A DNA stretch of 64,000 nt from JAEXOD01 sp937930275 (lineage in GTDB: Bacteria; Bacteroidota; Ignavibacteria; Ignavibacteriales; Melioribacteraceae): assembly GCA_036733965.1 (NCBI GenBank), contig DAIMZL010000005.1, positions 8,178 to 72,177 on the forward strand, given 5' to 3'. Of the stretch, positions 28,028-36,978 are shown piece by piece. The notes below the pieces were generated by a model. It was not told the origin of the DNA. It did not search any database and saw only the letters and a program-made list of their open reading frames with translations. The translations under genes were made by a program, and so were the position numbers. Each line of letters opens with the position of its first letter. Position 1 is the stretch's first letter.

Positions 28028-28095
28028 CGGTTAGGTATAAGGAGACCCAAATTAAGGCAACCCGAAAGATTAAGGTAATTTTATCCGCCAAACCG
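28028..28095 (+). promoter_or_regulatory. Possible structured 5' leader upstream of the M15 peptidase
   Basis: This G/C-richer island in an AT-rich region is closed by CGGTT (28028-28032) and AACCG (28091-28095). Inside it are GGAGACCCA, AAGGCAACCCGAAAG and TTATCCGCC. Cell-wall peptidases are often controlled by c-di-AMP (ydaO-type) or similar leaders, and a few motifs look vaguely like that class. The match is too weak to name it. Confidence 0.25.
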
Positions 28096-28109
28096 TAAAA
28101 TACGTAATC

Positions 28110-28682
28110 ATGAAATATTTAGATTTGTTTGTATTAGTACTTTCAATTACTTTATTTAGTGCTGGTAATTATAAAGCTCAGCTTAGTATTCCTTTAAATG
28201 TACCTAAGGAAATTAAAAATAATTTAGAAAAAGTTAATGTAAAATATATAAACTTTAATAATGAAATTAAAGAAAGCTACTTAATAGTAGATAAAAAGTT
28301 AAGTAAAGAAGTAAAACAAATTTTTGATTCCTTATTAGTTCATAAATTCCCCATTAATAAAATATCCCCTATGGAAAGCTATGGTTGGAACGATAATAAG
28401 TCAATGTCTGATAATAATACTTCTGCATTTAACTACCGTTTTAACAATAACTCAAAAAATAAACTTTCACAACATGCTTTTGGACGTGCAATTGATATAA
28501 ATCCGTATAACAACCCTTTATTTTATAAAGGAGTAACAAAGCCGAAAGGTGCAGTGTATGATATCTCTAAACCCGGAACTATCACTAAAAACTCTTACAT
28601 AGTTAAAATATTTAAAAAATTTGGCTGGAGATGGGGCGGTGATTTTACAAAAGTTAAAGACTTTCAACATTTCGAAAAATAA
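28110..28682 (+). CDS. M15-family peptidoglycan peptidase (VanY / endolysin-like)
   Basis: The 190-residue protein has a signal peptide (about 1-24). The C-terminal catalytic half carries zinc ligands in QHAFGRAIDINPYNN (H-x6-D) and FQHFE, plus the WRWGGDF segment, typical of M15C L,D-type peptidases. It likely cuts peptide stems in the periplasm. The zinc-ribbon gene starts 42 bp downstream on the same strand. A possible structured leader precedes it. Confidence 0.88.
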   Translation: MKYLDLFVLVLSITLFSAGNYKAQLSIPLNVPKEIKNNLEKVNVKYINFNNEIKESYLIVDKKLSKEVKQIFDSLLVHKFPINKISPMESYGWNDNKSMSDNNTSAFNYRFNNNSKNKLSQHAFGRAIDINPYNNPLFYKGVTKPKGAVYDISKPGTITKNSYIVKIFKKFGWRWGGDFTKVKDFQHFEK

Positions 28683-28724
28683 CGGAAAGATTTGGTAAAA
28701 CAGCAATGAGAAAAGAGGCAAAAC

Positions 28725-29291
28725 ATGTTAAAACGGTGTCCTATATGCGGCAAACCGATTGAAGCAACGGCAACAAAGTGTAAACATTGTAATTCAAAAT
28801 TAATTGATACAAACACTAAGTACGTTTGGCAAGACGGCAGTAAAACAGATAGCCCTTTCAAATTTAATATTAAGCCCATAATGCTACTATTTATTTTTAC
28901 CATAATATTTGCAATATTTATCGGATTTTATTTTTACCCCACTTTAACAGACGCTCGTGATTGGGAATATACCGTACGATTAAATAATAAAGAAGCATAT
29001 TTTGATTATGTTAACAAACATAAAAATGGAGAACATATAAAAGAAGCATGGAATATTTTAGATAAATGCTGTTGGCAAAAAGCAATTGAAAAAAATAGTG
29101 AAGAGGCTTTTTTGTTTTATTTAAAAAAATTTCCAAACGGAATATATAAACAAAAAGCCGCAAGAAATGCAGAAGAATTGGCTTGGAAAAAGGCATGTGA
29201 ATCCGGAGATAAAAAATTGATAAGGGGCTATATAAAAAATTACCCGAACGGAATATTTATTGAATGCGCAAAATTTAAGTTAAAAGAATAA
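28725..29291 (+). CDS. Zinc-ribbon membrane protein with three 37-residue tryptophan-marked repeats
   Basis: The 188-residue protein starts with a CPIC...CKHC zinc ribbon (5-22). One transmembrane helix follows (about 52-71), then three tandem units starting at W80, W117 and W154, exactly 37 residues apart. Each unit has W-x-x-A, a central Y, and [KF/NY]PNG-x-x-x-x-x-A. The repeats would lie on the trans side of the membrane. The family is not recognised by name and no function is claimed. It follows the M15 peptidase and converges with the restriction gene 22 bp away. Confidence 0.7.
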   Translation: MLKRCPICGKPIEATATKCKHCNSKLIDTNTKYVWQDGSKTDSPFKFNIKPIMLLFIFTIIFAIFIGFYFYPTLTDARDWEYTVRLNNKEAYFDYVNKHKNGEHIKEAWNILDKCCWQKAIEKNSEEAFLFYLKKFPNGIYKQKAARNAEELAWKKACESGDKKLIRGYIKNYPNGIFIECAKFKLKE

Positions 29292-29313
29292 ATAGTATAA
29301 CCTAATATAATTA

Positions 29314-29979
29314 TTAATTTTGAAATCTTTGAAAATACTTATCAATTTCATCCCTTAAAATAACACCAACTTCTTCAAATATATTTAACAATTCATCATA
29401 AATTGTTTCTTTGCTCAAAAAATCCCAAAATTCTGCAGCTACCTTTAATTCTTCTTTTACATCTATCACCCCTTTCATGGTCCAGCGATGATACGGTTGC
29501 GGTTCATATGGATTATAAGGTATTGCTATAAGAGTTTGTATCTTCATCTCCGGATTTTCGGCTAAAGTAGTTGCAACCCACTCAAGCAAAGTACGTTTAA
29601 AATCCTTAAATTGCCCAAAATTTGGCTTCGCCGTTTTAATATCAATCAAGTACATAGTTCCGTCGTAATCAACTAATTTTAAGTCCACCTTAGTCGGTTT
29701 AACTGCAATCTTCTTTCCTTTTGTGCAGACTTTTCTTATTTCTTCAATTTCTTTAACTTTACACGGATTTGTGTTTTGAGTTACAAGTTCATTTATTATT
29801 TGTTGAATTTGATTTTGAGCTTCCGAATAAATATAAGTACCGGCTGTTTGTTGTGTTTGCACTATTTTAAATTTTGTTTTAGCAAATTCAATTGCTATAG
29901 GCTCAAAAATCGTAACTCCAAAATTAGTGTTTAATGATTGTATAAATGAAAATAAAGCCATACGATCTTTACCGAGTAA
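29314..29979 (-). CDS. TdeIII-like type II restriction endonuclease, N-terminus lost in a gap
   Basis: The 221 visible residues begin at the gap with LLGKDRMALFSFIQSLNTNF, a signature of the TdeIII family. They contain a PD-(D/E)xK-like core: D99 in KPTKVDLKL, then D113-I-K115 in MYLIDIKTAK. TdeIII cleaves a GGNCC-type site in its original host; the specificity here cannot be inferred from sequence. The start of the gene is hidden by the N run at 29980-30079. The partner methyltransferase lies just upstream on the same strand. Confidence 0.85.
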   Translation of the reverse strand, partial: LLGKDRMALFSFIQSLNTNFGVTIFEPIAIEFAKTKFKIVQTQQTAGTYIYSEAQNQIQQIINELVTQNTNPCKVKEIEEIRKVCTKGKKIAVKPTKVDLKLVDYDGTMYLIDIKTAKPNFGQFKDFKRTLLEWVATTLAENPEMKIQTLIAIPYNPYEPQPYHRWTMKGVIDVKEELKVAAEFWDFLSKETIYDELLNIFEEVGVILRDEIDKYFQRFQN

Positions 29980-30079
29980 NNNNNNNNNNNNNNNNNNNNN
30001 NNNNNNNNNNNNNNNNNNNNNNNNNNNNNNNNNNNNNNNNNNNNNNNNNNNNNNNNNNNNNNNNNNNNNNNNNNNNNNN
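29980..30079. other. 100-N scaffold gap inside the restriction-modification locus
   Basis: The flanks are not repeated, so real sequence of unknown length is missing. It removes the 3' end of the methyltransferase and the 5' end of the endonuclease. The apparent open frames across it are not evidence of a fusion. Confidence 0.95.
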
Positions 30080-31555
30080 ATATAAATTATATTTGTCGTT
30101 TGCAACCAAAAACACATTATAATTATCAGCTAAATACTGTTTGCAATTATTTAATACTTCTGCAATTCCTTCAACATAGCTCGTTCTGGCTTCTTTTCCT
30201 TGCCCTTTATATAGCGCACCTATTTCAAGTTCATCATTTCGCTTAAATCCGAAAAGCTCATATGCATATGCATGCTGTTCGTGGTAGTCAATTAGCCCAA
30301 CATAAGGCGGACTTGTAAAAATACCGGCTATCTTTTGTCTTTGTAAGATCGTATAAAAAGCGGGATCATTTTTTTCAACCAAATTAAAAATATTTACGTT
30401 TCTACTATCACCCACAAAACATTTTTGGTAAGTTTCAGTTCTATACTTCTCAAATTGAATTATTCTATTTACTGTATCAACAGAATAAGTTTTCCACCAT
30501 TTAATTATCGAAAACAACGGTTTACAAATTTTACCATGCTTTGAGCAATAATAAGTGGACGAAATGGGCTCAACTAACGTTGCTAAATCAGCATGTTTTG
30601 TAGCTCTGCACGAACGCATGGTTCTACTTAGTATCAAACTTATTATCTTTTTAGTCTTTAAATTTTTTATTTCTTTTATTCTATCAAAAACAATTCTAAT
30701 CTCTTTTATTACATGTGGAAAATACCATTTGTTTAAGTAACCGTCACTTTGTTCGTTTTCAAGATTGATTTCATATTTTTCTAATAGGAAATTATATATA
30801 TTTAAAAATTCTTCTTCTTTTTCTGAGCCATAAGTACTTTCATTAATCATTCCTTTTAATAAATTATTTTTATACTCGGGAACAGGAAAGAATTCAGTAT
30901 TAAATTTATTTAATTCCAGAAGTAATTCTTTTTCAAATTCAATGTAATGAGCTTCTTGTATATATGTTTCAATTAATTTTGTAATTCCTTTAATATTTAA
31001 TTGTAAATCAAACAAATCATATTTTTCAATTTTAGAATTGCTAATAAACGAATTAAATTCAGAAACATCGATCCCTATTGCATTAATACCTAATTCATTT
31101 GCTTGTACTAATGTAGTACCGCTTCCGGCAAAAGGATCTAATACAATATCTCCCTTCTTAAAAAATAACTCCTTTTTGAAATTATCTATATGATCATCTA
31201 AAAAGTATTCAACAAGTTGAGGAATAAATTTACCTTTATACGGATGTAATCTGTGAACATGTTTTGTGGTTTCTGATTCCTTATATTCTTCAAATGATAA
31301 AGCCCAATTTAAGTCATCACCTAATTTCATTTTCCAAACATTCGCCCGGTTATATTTTTCATAATATTCAGTTAATTCTTTTTTAGAAATAAAAGTATTT
31401 CCGTTCTCATTAAGCTTGCTAATTCTTCCATATTGTATCAAATACGCTATATTAGAAGAGGTAACTGTTTTATTTAAATAATTTGACGCCCAGATACTTG
31501 CTTCTTTTATTGTTAACAATTCACCTGAAGAAAGAATATCATTTTGTTGTATCAT
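30080..31555 (-). CDS. Site-specific DNA methyltransferase (amino-type), C-terminus lost in a gap
   Basis: There are 492 visible residues. Motif I is DPFAGSGTT (140-148), motif IV is TSPPY (414-418) and a target-recognition-like region lies between. SPPY is commonest in N4-cytosine methyltransferases, though adenine methylation is not excluded. Residues 10-65 form an excisionase/MerR-like helix-turn-helix (TIKEASIWASNYL ... ISKLNENGNTFISKKEL). This could be a DNA-contact or autoregulatory module, which is unusual on such an enzyme. It precedes the TdeIII-like endonuclease, so the pair is a type II restriction-modification system. Confidence 0.88.
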
Positions 31556-31653
31556 TTTCTAACTATTTTTAATATTTTTGTAGTTAAATTTACAAATGTT
31601 TAACATTAATAAAAAGTTAAAAATTTCGCTAAAATAAAAAAGCCTTTTTACTT

Positions 31654-32562
31654 ATGTCACATTCAGATCATCACCATCACCACTCACATAATATTGTAAA
31701 TGAAAAAAATTTAATAATTACAATGTTTTTAAATTTTTTAATTACAGTTGTAGAATTAATAGGCGGTATATTAAGCGGAAGTCTTTCTTTAATATCGGAT
31801 GCGTTGCATAATTTTAGTGACGGAATTGCAGTAATTATAACTTTTATAGCAATTCGCTTAAGTAATAAGCCAAAAACATTTAAGCACACTTTCGGGTTTA
31901 AACGTGCCGAAATAATAGCTGCCGTTATAAACGCAGCAACATTAATTATTATAAGTATTTATTTAATTAAGGAAGCTATAATACGATTTTATGAACCCAA
32001 TTTTATTGAAGGAACCTTGATGATTATTGTTGCTTCTATCGGGTTTATAGCAAATAGTATCGGTACGTTTTTATTAAATAAAGGTAAAAAAGATAATATA
32101 AATATAAAAGCAGCATACTTACACCTTTTAAGTGATGCAATTTCAAGCTTGGGTGTAATTATCGGAGCTATTTTTATAATCTACTTTGAAATTTATTGGA
32201 TTGATCCTTTACTAACAATTATTATTTCTGTTTATATCTTAAGAGAATCTTATATAATTGTTAAGCAAGCTGTTGAAGTAATTATGATGTTCACCCCCAA
32301 AGAAATTGATATTGAAGAACTGACAAAAGTGATTGGAACATTCAAGGGAGTTAAAAACATCCATCATATTCATCTTTGGAAATTAAATGATACAGATACG
32401 CATTTTGAAGCTCACGTAGAAACAGAAGATATAAAAGTTAGCGAAACAATAATAATTCAACAAACAATCGAAAAATACCTTCACGATAAATACGAAATAA
32501 ATCACTCTACACTACAATTTGAATGCGGAAGATGCGATTTTAACAATGACTACAAAATTTAG
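31654..32562 (+). CDS. Cation diffusion facilitator (CzcD/ZitB-like) metal exporter
   Basis: The 302-residue protein has a His-rich cytoplasmic start (SHSDHHHHHSHN) and six membrane helices. The two HxxxD transport-site motifs are present (ISDALHNFSD in helix 2 and HLLSD in helix 5). A C-terminal domain contains conserved metal sites (NIHHIHLWKL, HVETED, HSTLQFECGRCDF). Family members export Zn, Co or Cd in exchange for protons. The substrate is not determined. It stands alone between the restriction locus and a secreted protein gene. Confidence 0.93.
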   Translation: MSHSDHHHHHSHNIVNEKNLIITMFLNFLITVVELIGGILSGSLSLISDALHNFSDGIAVIITFIAIRLSNKPKTFKHTFGFKRAEIIAAVINAATLIIISIYLIKEAIIRFYEPNFIEGTLMIIVASIGFIANSIGTFLLNKGKKDNINIKAAYLHLLSDAISSLGVIIGAIFIIYFEIYWIDPLLTIIISVYILRESYIIVKQAVEVIMMFTPKEIDIEELTKVIGTFKGVKNIHHIHLWKLNDTDTHFEAHVETEDIKVSETIIIQQTIEKYLHDKYEINHSTLQFECGRCDFNNDYKI

Positions 32563-32626
32563 CACGCTTGTTATTATTTAATTAATTAAGTATATTCTTA
32601 TTTTAATAATAAATAATAACTATTTA

Positions 32627-33655
32627 ATGAAGGGGTGTTTTACATTATTTTTTTTCTTATTTACTAATTTATTGTTTTGTCAGAATTTATACGACTTGAT
32701 AAATAATAAGTTAAAGAACGATTTGTTTGATAAGAAAGAGCAGATTGAGGGGAAATTAGTATTATTTGCAACCGATTTTAGCAATTCTGTTTGGGTAAAC
32801 CCCGAAAAAATAGAGAATATTGATACATTAATAAATTTTGACGAAGACATTAATTTATTACTTTCGGCAATTTCGTTACGGTTATTTGATAACGAAAAAT
32901 TTAATATTAATTCATATTTAACAGCAATTATCCCCGGTTCAACCGAACCGTATTTACCAAATTCAGATGATTACGATATTCCTTTCAAACAAGAAATGAC
33001 TGCTAAATATTTAATTCAGCAACGTTCGGGAATTTACAATCTTTTTAACAATAATAAAGAAAAATTTCTTGAAATAACTAAAAATGATAGTTACATCTAT
33101 AACGATTCTGATTATATTCTAATTATTGATAGCCTTTCATCCTTTTTATCCAAAAACAATTTAAAGGAAATTGATCCAAATTTAAATTTTAACTATAATA
33201 AATTGAATTTTTTGTTTTTATCTAAAGTACTAAATAGAATAAGCGGAGGGAAATTAATTAATGCACTTGAAAGGAATATTTATAATATAACAGGAATTAA
33301 TAATTTTACTATAGAAAATAAAATTAGTCCGTATCTTTTAGCGTTGTATTATAAAAATATAATTAAAAACGAAATGGTTATTCCTAAACGTTTAATGGAT
33401 AATTATTTGTTAAGCTCAATACCGATAAACAATTTTTTTATTGAGTACGCAATGGGCTGTTTTTATTACAAAAATATAGGGTACGGTAATATTTCGCTTT
33501 ATGATAATTCCGCACGACTGACAATATACATTCCAACTAAAAATATTTTTTTACTATTTTATATTTTTGAAACAAAAATTAACAATGATGATTTTTTACT
33601 TAGCAAAGATATTAATAAATTATTGGAATTATTATCAAAAATTAACTTTAATTAA
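32627..33655 (+). CDS. Secreted degenerate serine beta-lactamase/DD-peptidase-fold protein
   Basis: The 342-residue protein has a signal peptide (ending LLFCQ, about 19). It shows the spacing of class C-type hydrolases: LIQQRSGIYNLF (129-140) matches the LLxHxSGL box, and FNYNKLNFLFLSKVL (188-202) matches the F-x-YSN-x-x-Y box. The catalytic SxxK is missing in the expected 70-85 stretch, and YSN reads YNK. I infer a pseudoenzyme that kept the fold. It is very rich in Asn, Ile and Leu. Its stop codon directly abuts the convergent queD stop. Confidence 0.55.
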   Translation: MKGCFTLFFFLFTNLLFCQNLYDLINNKLKNDLFDKKEQIEGKLVLFATDFSNSVWVNPEKIENIDTLINFDEDINLLLSAISLRLFDNEKFNINSYLTAIIPGSTEPYLPNSDDYDIPFKQEMTAKYLIQQRSGIYNLFNNNKEKFLEITKNDSYIYNDSDYILIIDSLSSFLSKNNLKEIDPNLNFNYNKLNFLFLSKVLNRISGGKLINALERNIYNITGINNFTIENKISPYLLALYYKNIIKNEMVIPKRLMDNYLLSSIPINNFFIEYAMGCFYYKNIGYGNISLYDNSARLTIYIPTKNIFLLFYIFETKINNDDFLLSKDINKLLELLSKINFN

Positions 33656-34069
33656 TTACAGTTCCGTTTCGTCTTCGGCAAATGCGTCTTCTGTTTCATA
33701 AACCGCAACTTTAACTTTTGCAATATTAGCAGGTAATCCGTATTGTTTTATTTGTTTTAATAAATACAATACTAAGTTTTCCGCAGTGCATTCGGTTTCA
33801 AATATCAGATGTTTAAATTCAAGTTCGGTAAGTAAGCGTAATAATTTTTTATCTTCTTTATATACAATAAACGAATGATCTAAAACACCTAATATTTTTT
33901 CCATAATTGAATCAATTATAAAAAAATCTAAGACCATACCGTTTTTATCTAATGTCCCTGTCAGTTCTATTTTTGCTTTATAGCTATGTCCGTGTAAATT
34001 ATTACACTTCCCCTCATGAAACACCAATCTATGCCCCATTTCCCATTTATATTCTTTTGAAACTTTCAT
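33656..34069 (-). CDS. queD: 6-carboxy-tetrahydropterin synthase (PTPS family)
   Basis: The 137-residue enzyme makes 6-carboxy-tetrahydropterin from dihydroneopterin triphosphate in queuosine synthesis. The zinc ligands are His13, His26 and His28 (GHRLVFHEGKCNNLHGHSY) and the catalytic Cys is Cys22. Further signatures are VLDFFIIDSIMEKILGVLDHSF and the C-terminal VYET. The FETECTAENLVLYLL stretch agrees with the family. No other queuosine gene is in this window. The neighbouring convergent gene touches it with no gap. Confidence 0.92.
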   Translation of the reverse strand: MKVSKEYKWEMGHRLVFHEGKCNNLHGHSYKAKIELTGTLDKNGMVLDFFIIDSIMEKILGVLDHSFIVYKEDKKLLRLLTELEFKHLIFETECTAENLVLYLLKQIKQYGLPANIAKVKVAVYETEDAFAEDETEL

Positions 34070-34140
34070 TTGTTGATTATTTAGGTTAAATTATTAAATT
34101 TGTAAACTAAAATAAATTTATTTATTCAAATATACAAAAA

Positions 34141-34310
34141 ATGCCAAAATTTAGCAGAATATACCTAACCGGATTTATGACAAGCGGCAAAAGCACAATA
34201 GGTCCAATATTGGCAAATGTTTTAGGGTGGGATTTTTGTGATTTGGATAAAATTATTGAAGCGGATTATAAAAAAACGATTGTTCAAATTTTCGAACAAA
34301 TCGGTGAATC
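34141..34310 (+). CDS. aroK: Shikimate kinase, N-terminal fragment (gap)
   Basis: The first 56 residues show the shikimate kinase P-loop FMTSGKSTIGPILANVLGW and the shikimate-binding FCDLDKIIEADYKKTI. About two thirds of a normal 170-residue enzyme is missing in the N run that follows. It is in the same orientation as aroB, so a linked aroK-aroB pair, or an aroKB fusion, lies across the gap. Confidence 0.88.
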
Positions 34311-34410
34311 NNNNNNNNNNNNNNNNNNNNNNNNNNNNNNNNNNNNNNNNNNNNNNNNNNNNNNNNNNNNNNNNNNNNNNNNNNNNNNNNNNNNNNNNNN
34401 NNNNNNNNNN
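34311..34410. other. 100-N scaffold gap between aroK and aroB
   Basis: The flanks differ. About 110 residues of shikimate kinase and 95 of dehydroquinate synthase are missing, so at least 600 bp should lie here. The N run therefore understates the real length. Confidence 0.9.
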
Positions 34411-35210
34411 TTGCAATAGGCGGAGGAATTGTTGGGGATTTATTTGGTTTTGTATCGGCAACATTTATGCGCGGAGTTAAATATATTCAAGTACCTACTA
34501 CTTTACTTTCGTGTGTTGATAGCTCGGTAGGAGGAAAAACAGGTTATAACTTTTTAGAATACAAAAACATTATAGGTTCAATATACCAGCCTTCTTTTGT
34601 TTTAATGGATACAATGTTTTTAGAATCACTTAATCAGTCGGAGATTATTAACGGACTTGGCGAAATAATAAAAACTTGCTTTTTAATTAGCGAAGCACAG
34701 TCGGAAGAATTTAAAAACAAATTCGAAAAACTTGTTTCGTTAGATAACTCTTCAATTACAAGTATTATTACGGAATGCGTTAAATTTAAAGCTGGTGTTG
34801 TTGCAAGCGACGAAAAAGAAGTATTGGGAATTAGAAAAATACTTAACTTGGGACATACTTTCGGACACGCAATAGAAAAAGAAACTAACTTTAAAATGCC
34901 TCACGGGCAGGCAGTAATTGTTGGTACGGTATGTTCCCTGTATCTTTCTTTTCAACTTAATTTAATCAGCTCGCAAACTTTATTTAAATCGTTGGAAATT
35001 TTTGACGTACTTTCACCGTTTGTAAAAGTAAAACCGTTTGATTTAAAATCTGCTTACGAAAGCATGAAGAAAGATAAAAAAAGTCAGGCAAACATAATAA
35101 AGTTTGTGTTATTAAAAAATTTCGGCGACATACTGGTTGATGTAGAAGCAGATAAAAACGAAGTATTGGATGCTTTACAAGAAGGAATAAACTTTTTTGA
35201 AAATAAATAA
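34411..35210 (+). CDS. aroB: 3-dehydroquinate synthase, C-terminal part (gap)
   Basis: Reading from 34413, the visible 265 residues begin at the NAD-binding AIGGGIVGDLFGFVSATFMRG. They continue with QVPTTLLSCVDSSVGGKTGYN, the metal ligands in GLGEIIKTC, ILNLGHTFGHAIE and MPHGQAV, and the KKDKKSQ loop. This is the second step of the shikimate pathway. The N-terminal 95 or so residues are lost in the gap. The next gene starts 14 bases before its stop. Confidence 0.93.
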
Positions 35211-36930
35211 AATTTTAATACTTTTAGCATTAATTTGTTTTAACCAAGCATTTACTTATGCTCAGGTACTTAGAGAAACTCGAGCAGTATGGCTTTCAAC
35301 CAACTATAGATTAGATTGGCCCCCCGCAACATATAATCAAGAACAGCAGAAACAAGATTTAATTAAAATATTTGATGATTTAAAATCTAAAAATTTTAAT
35401 ACCATATACTTCCAAGTCAGATTTAACGGTACAGTACTTTATAAATCGGATATTGAACCGATGTCTTACTATATTTCCGGACAAACCGGAGGTGAGACAA
35501 CATATGACCCGTTAGATTTTGCCATAAAAGAGGCTCGTGCACGCGGATTTGAAATACATGCCTGGGTAAATATGTTAAACACTTTTAATAGTAACGAAGA
35601 TAAAGTATTAGCTCACCCACAGCATATTTACAATACTCACAAAGATTGGATTTTGACTTGGGTTGAAGATAAAAAAAAATCGTACTGGATTGACCCCGGA
35701 ATTCCCGATGCAAGAAAATATTTGGTGGATTTAGTTACCGAATTAGCAAGTAAATATGATATTGACGGAATACAGTATGATTTTTTGCGCTATCCGGGTA
35801 AAGGCGTAGATGATAAAGATACATTTGAAAAATACGGAAACGGTTTATCTTTAGACGATTGGAGAAGGCAAAATATAAATTTGTTGGTACGGGATGTGTA
35901 TCTTTCCGTAAAAAGAATAAAACCGCTTATTAAAATTGGTGCAGCACCAATAGGAATTTATAAAAATAAACCGGGTGCTTATGGTTGGGAAGGAGTAAAT
36001 GATGTTTATCAAGATAGTAGAGAATGGCTTAAAGAAGGCACTATTGATTACCTTGTTCCGCAAATATATTGGGATTTCAAAAATAATCCTCGTTTTGATA
36101 TACTTGCCGATGATTGGCAAAATAACAGCTATGGTAGATTAATTATTTTAGGAATAGGTGCTTACCAAAAATCCGTTTATCCCGAAATGGACAAAATGAT
36201 TGCCTACGGAAGAAAGATAGGAGCAGGGGGAGTTGCTTTTTTTAGATATGAACATATAAAAAATTACAATAGTCAATTATTTAACGAGCATTCTTATCCT
36301 TCCGTAATGCCTTGGCTTGAAATATTACCTCCGGAATCCCCTATTAATTTAACGTATAAAATTTCCGGCAACAACGAAAATGCTATTCAATTTACATGGG
36401 AAAAACCTAAAGACGAATTAGAACAAGTTAAATATTACTCTATTTATAAATTTAACGGAAGCACTCCTGAATTTTCTTCAAACAGTTTAGTGGATATAAT
36501 TAGCAGTGACGATAATACATATACTTTTCCAATAACAAAACCCCAAGCTACAAAATATTATTTTGCGGTTAAGTCCGTTAATCAAGGTTGGCTTGAAAGN
36601 NNNNNNNNNNNNNNNNNNNNNNNNNNNNNNNNNNNNNNNNNNNNNNNNNNNNNNNNNNNNNNNNNNNNNNNNNNNNNNNNNNNNNNNNNNNNNNNNNNNT
36701 GTTTTGATTTTGAATCTCTTTTAAATTTTGGTTTTAATTTGGAAAATTTAGTTACGCTTAATCCTAATGACAGAACAGAAACCGAAATTCAAACTTTTAG
36801 ATATAATGAAATAAAAACCGTGAGAATTGTTACCGAAGTAGAAACGCATTCGGAAGGTACGTTAACTTATCAATCATTATACATTTATGAAAAAGATAAG
36901 CCATACTTTGAAAAATTGAATAAAAAATAA
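35197..36930 (+). CDS. Secreted GHL10 (DUF187, YddW-like) glycoside hydrolase-like protein, interrupted by a gap
   Basis: The product starts at TTG 35197 with a signal peptide (about 1-22, ending TYAQ). The GHL10 barrel follows: VLRETRAVWLSTNYRLDWP, FNTIYFQVRFNGTVLYKS, EIHAWVNML, SYWIDPGIPDARKYLVDLV, DIDGIQYDFLRYPG and IDYLVPQIYWDF. A fibronectin-like module follows near 375-470. The N run at 36600 removes part of the C-terminal half. The family acts on glycans, perhaps peptidoglycan or exopolysaccharide. It overlaps aroB by 14 bases, an odd pairing. Confidence 0.87.
   Translation: MKINKILILLALICFNQAFTYAQVLRETRAVWLSTNYRLDWPPATYNQEQQKQDLIKIFDDLKSKNFNTIYFQVRFNGTVLYKSDIEPMSYYISGQTGGETTYDPLDFAIKEARARGFEIHAWVNMLNTFNSNEDKVLAHPQHIYNTHKDWILTWVEDKKKSYWIDPGIPDARKYLVDLVTELASKYDIDGIQYDFLRYPGKGVDDKDTFEKYGNGLSLDDWRRQNINLLVRDVYLSVKRIKPLIKIGAAPIGIYKNKPGAYGWEGVNDVYQDSREWLKEGTIDYLVPQIYWDFKNNPRFDILADDWQNNSYGRLIILGIGAYQKSVYPEMDKMIAYGRKIGAGGVAFFRYEHIKNYNSQLFNEHSYPSVMPWLEILPPESPINLTYKISGNNENAIQFTWEKPKDELEQVKYYSIYKFNGSTPEFSSNSLVDIISSDDNTYTFPITKPQATKYYFAVKSVNQGWLEXXXXXXXXXXXXXXXXXXXXXXXXXXXXXXXXXXCFDFESLLNFGFNLENLVTLNPNDRTETEIQTFRYNEIKTVRIVTEVETHSEGTLTYQSLYIYEKDKPYFEKLNKK
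36600..36699. other. 100-N scaffold gap inside the GHL10 gene
   Basis: The flanks are not repeated. The reading frame happens to stay open on both sides, but the missing length is unknown, so the protein length is also unknown. Confidence 0.95.
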
Positions 36931-36964
36931 CAAGCCTACGAAAATCAGTAATCGTAAGCTTGTT
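36929..36964. terminator. Terminator between convergent genes
   Basis: AACAAGCCTACGA and TCGTAAGCTTGTT pair over 13 bases with one mismatch around a 10-base loop. It lies between the GHL10 gene and the convergent outer-membrane protein gene. T-rich tracts are short, so efficiency is uncertain. Confidence 0.7.
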
Positions 36965-36978
36965 AATAAAAAATACTA

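Noticed and set aside
29314..31555. Apparent fusion of methyltransferase and endonuclease
   Set aside because: The two frames only seem to run into each other because the 100-N run is translated as unknown residues; the real sequence is missing.
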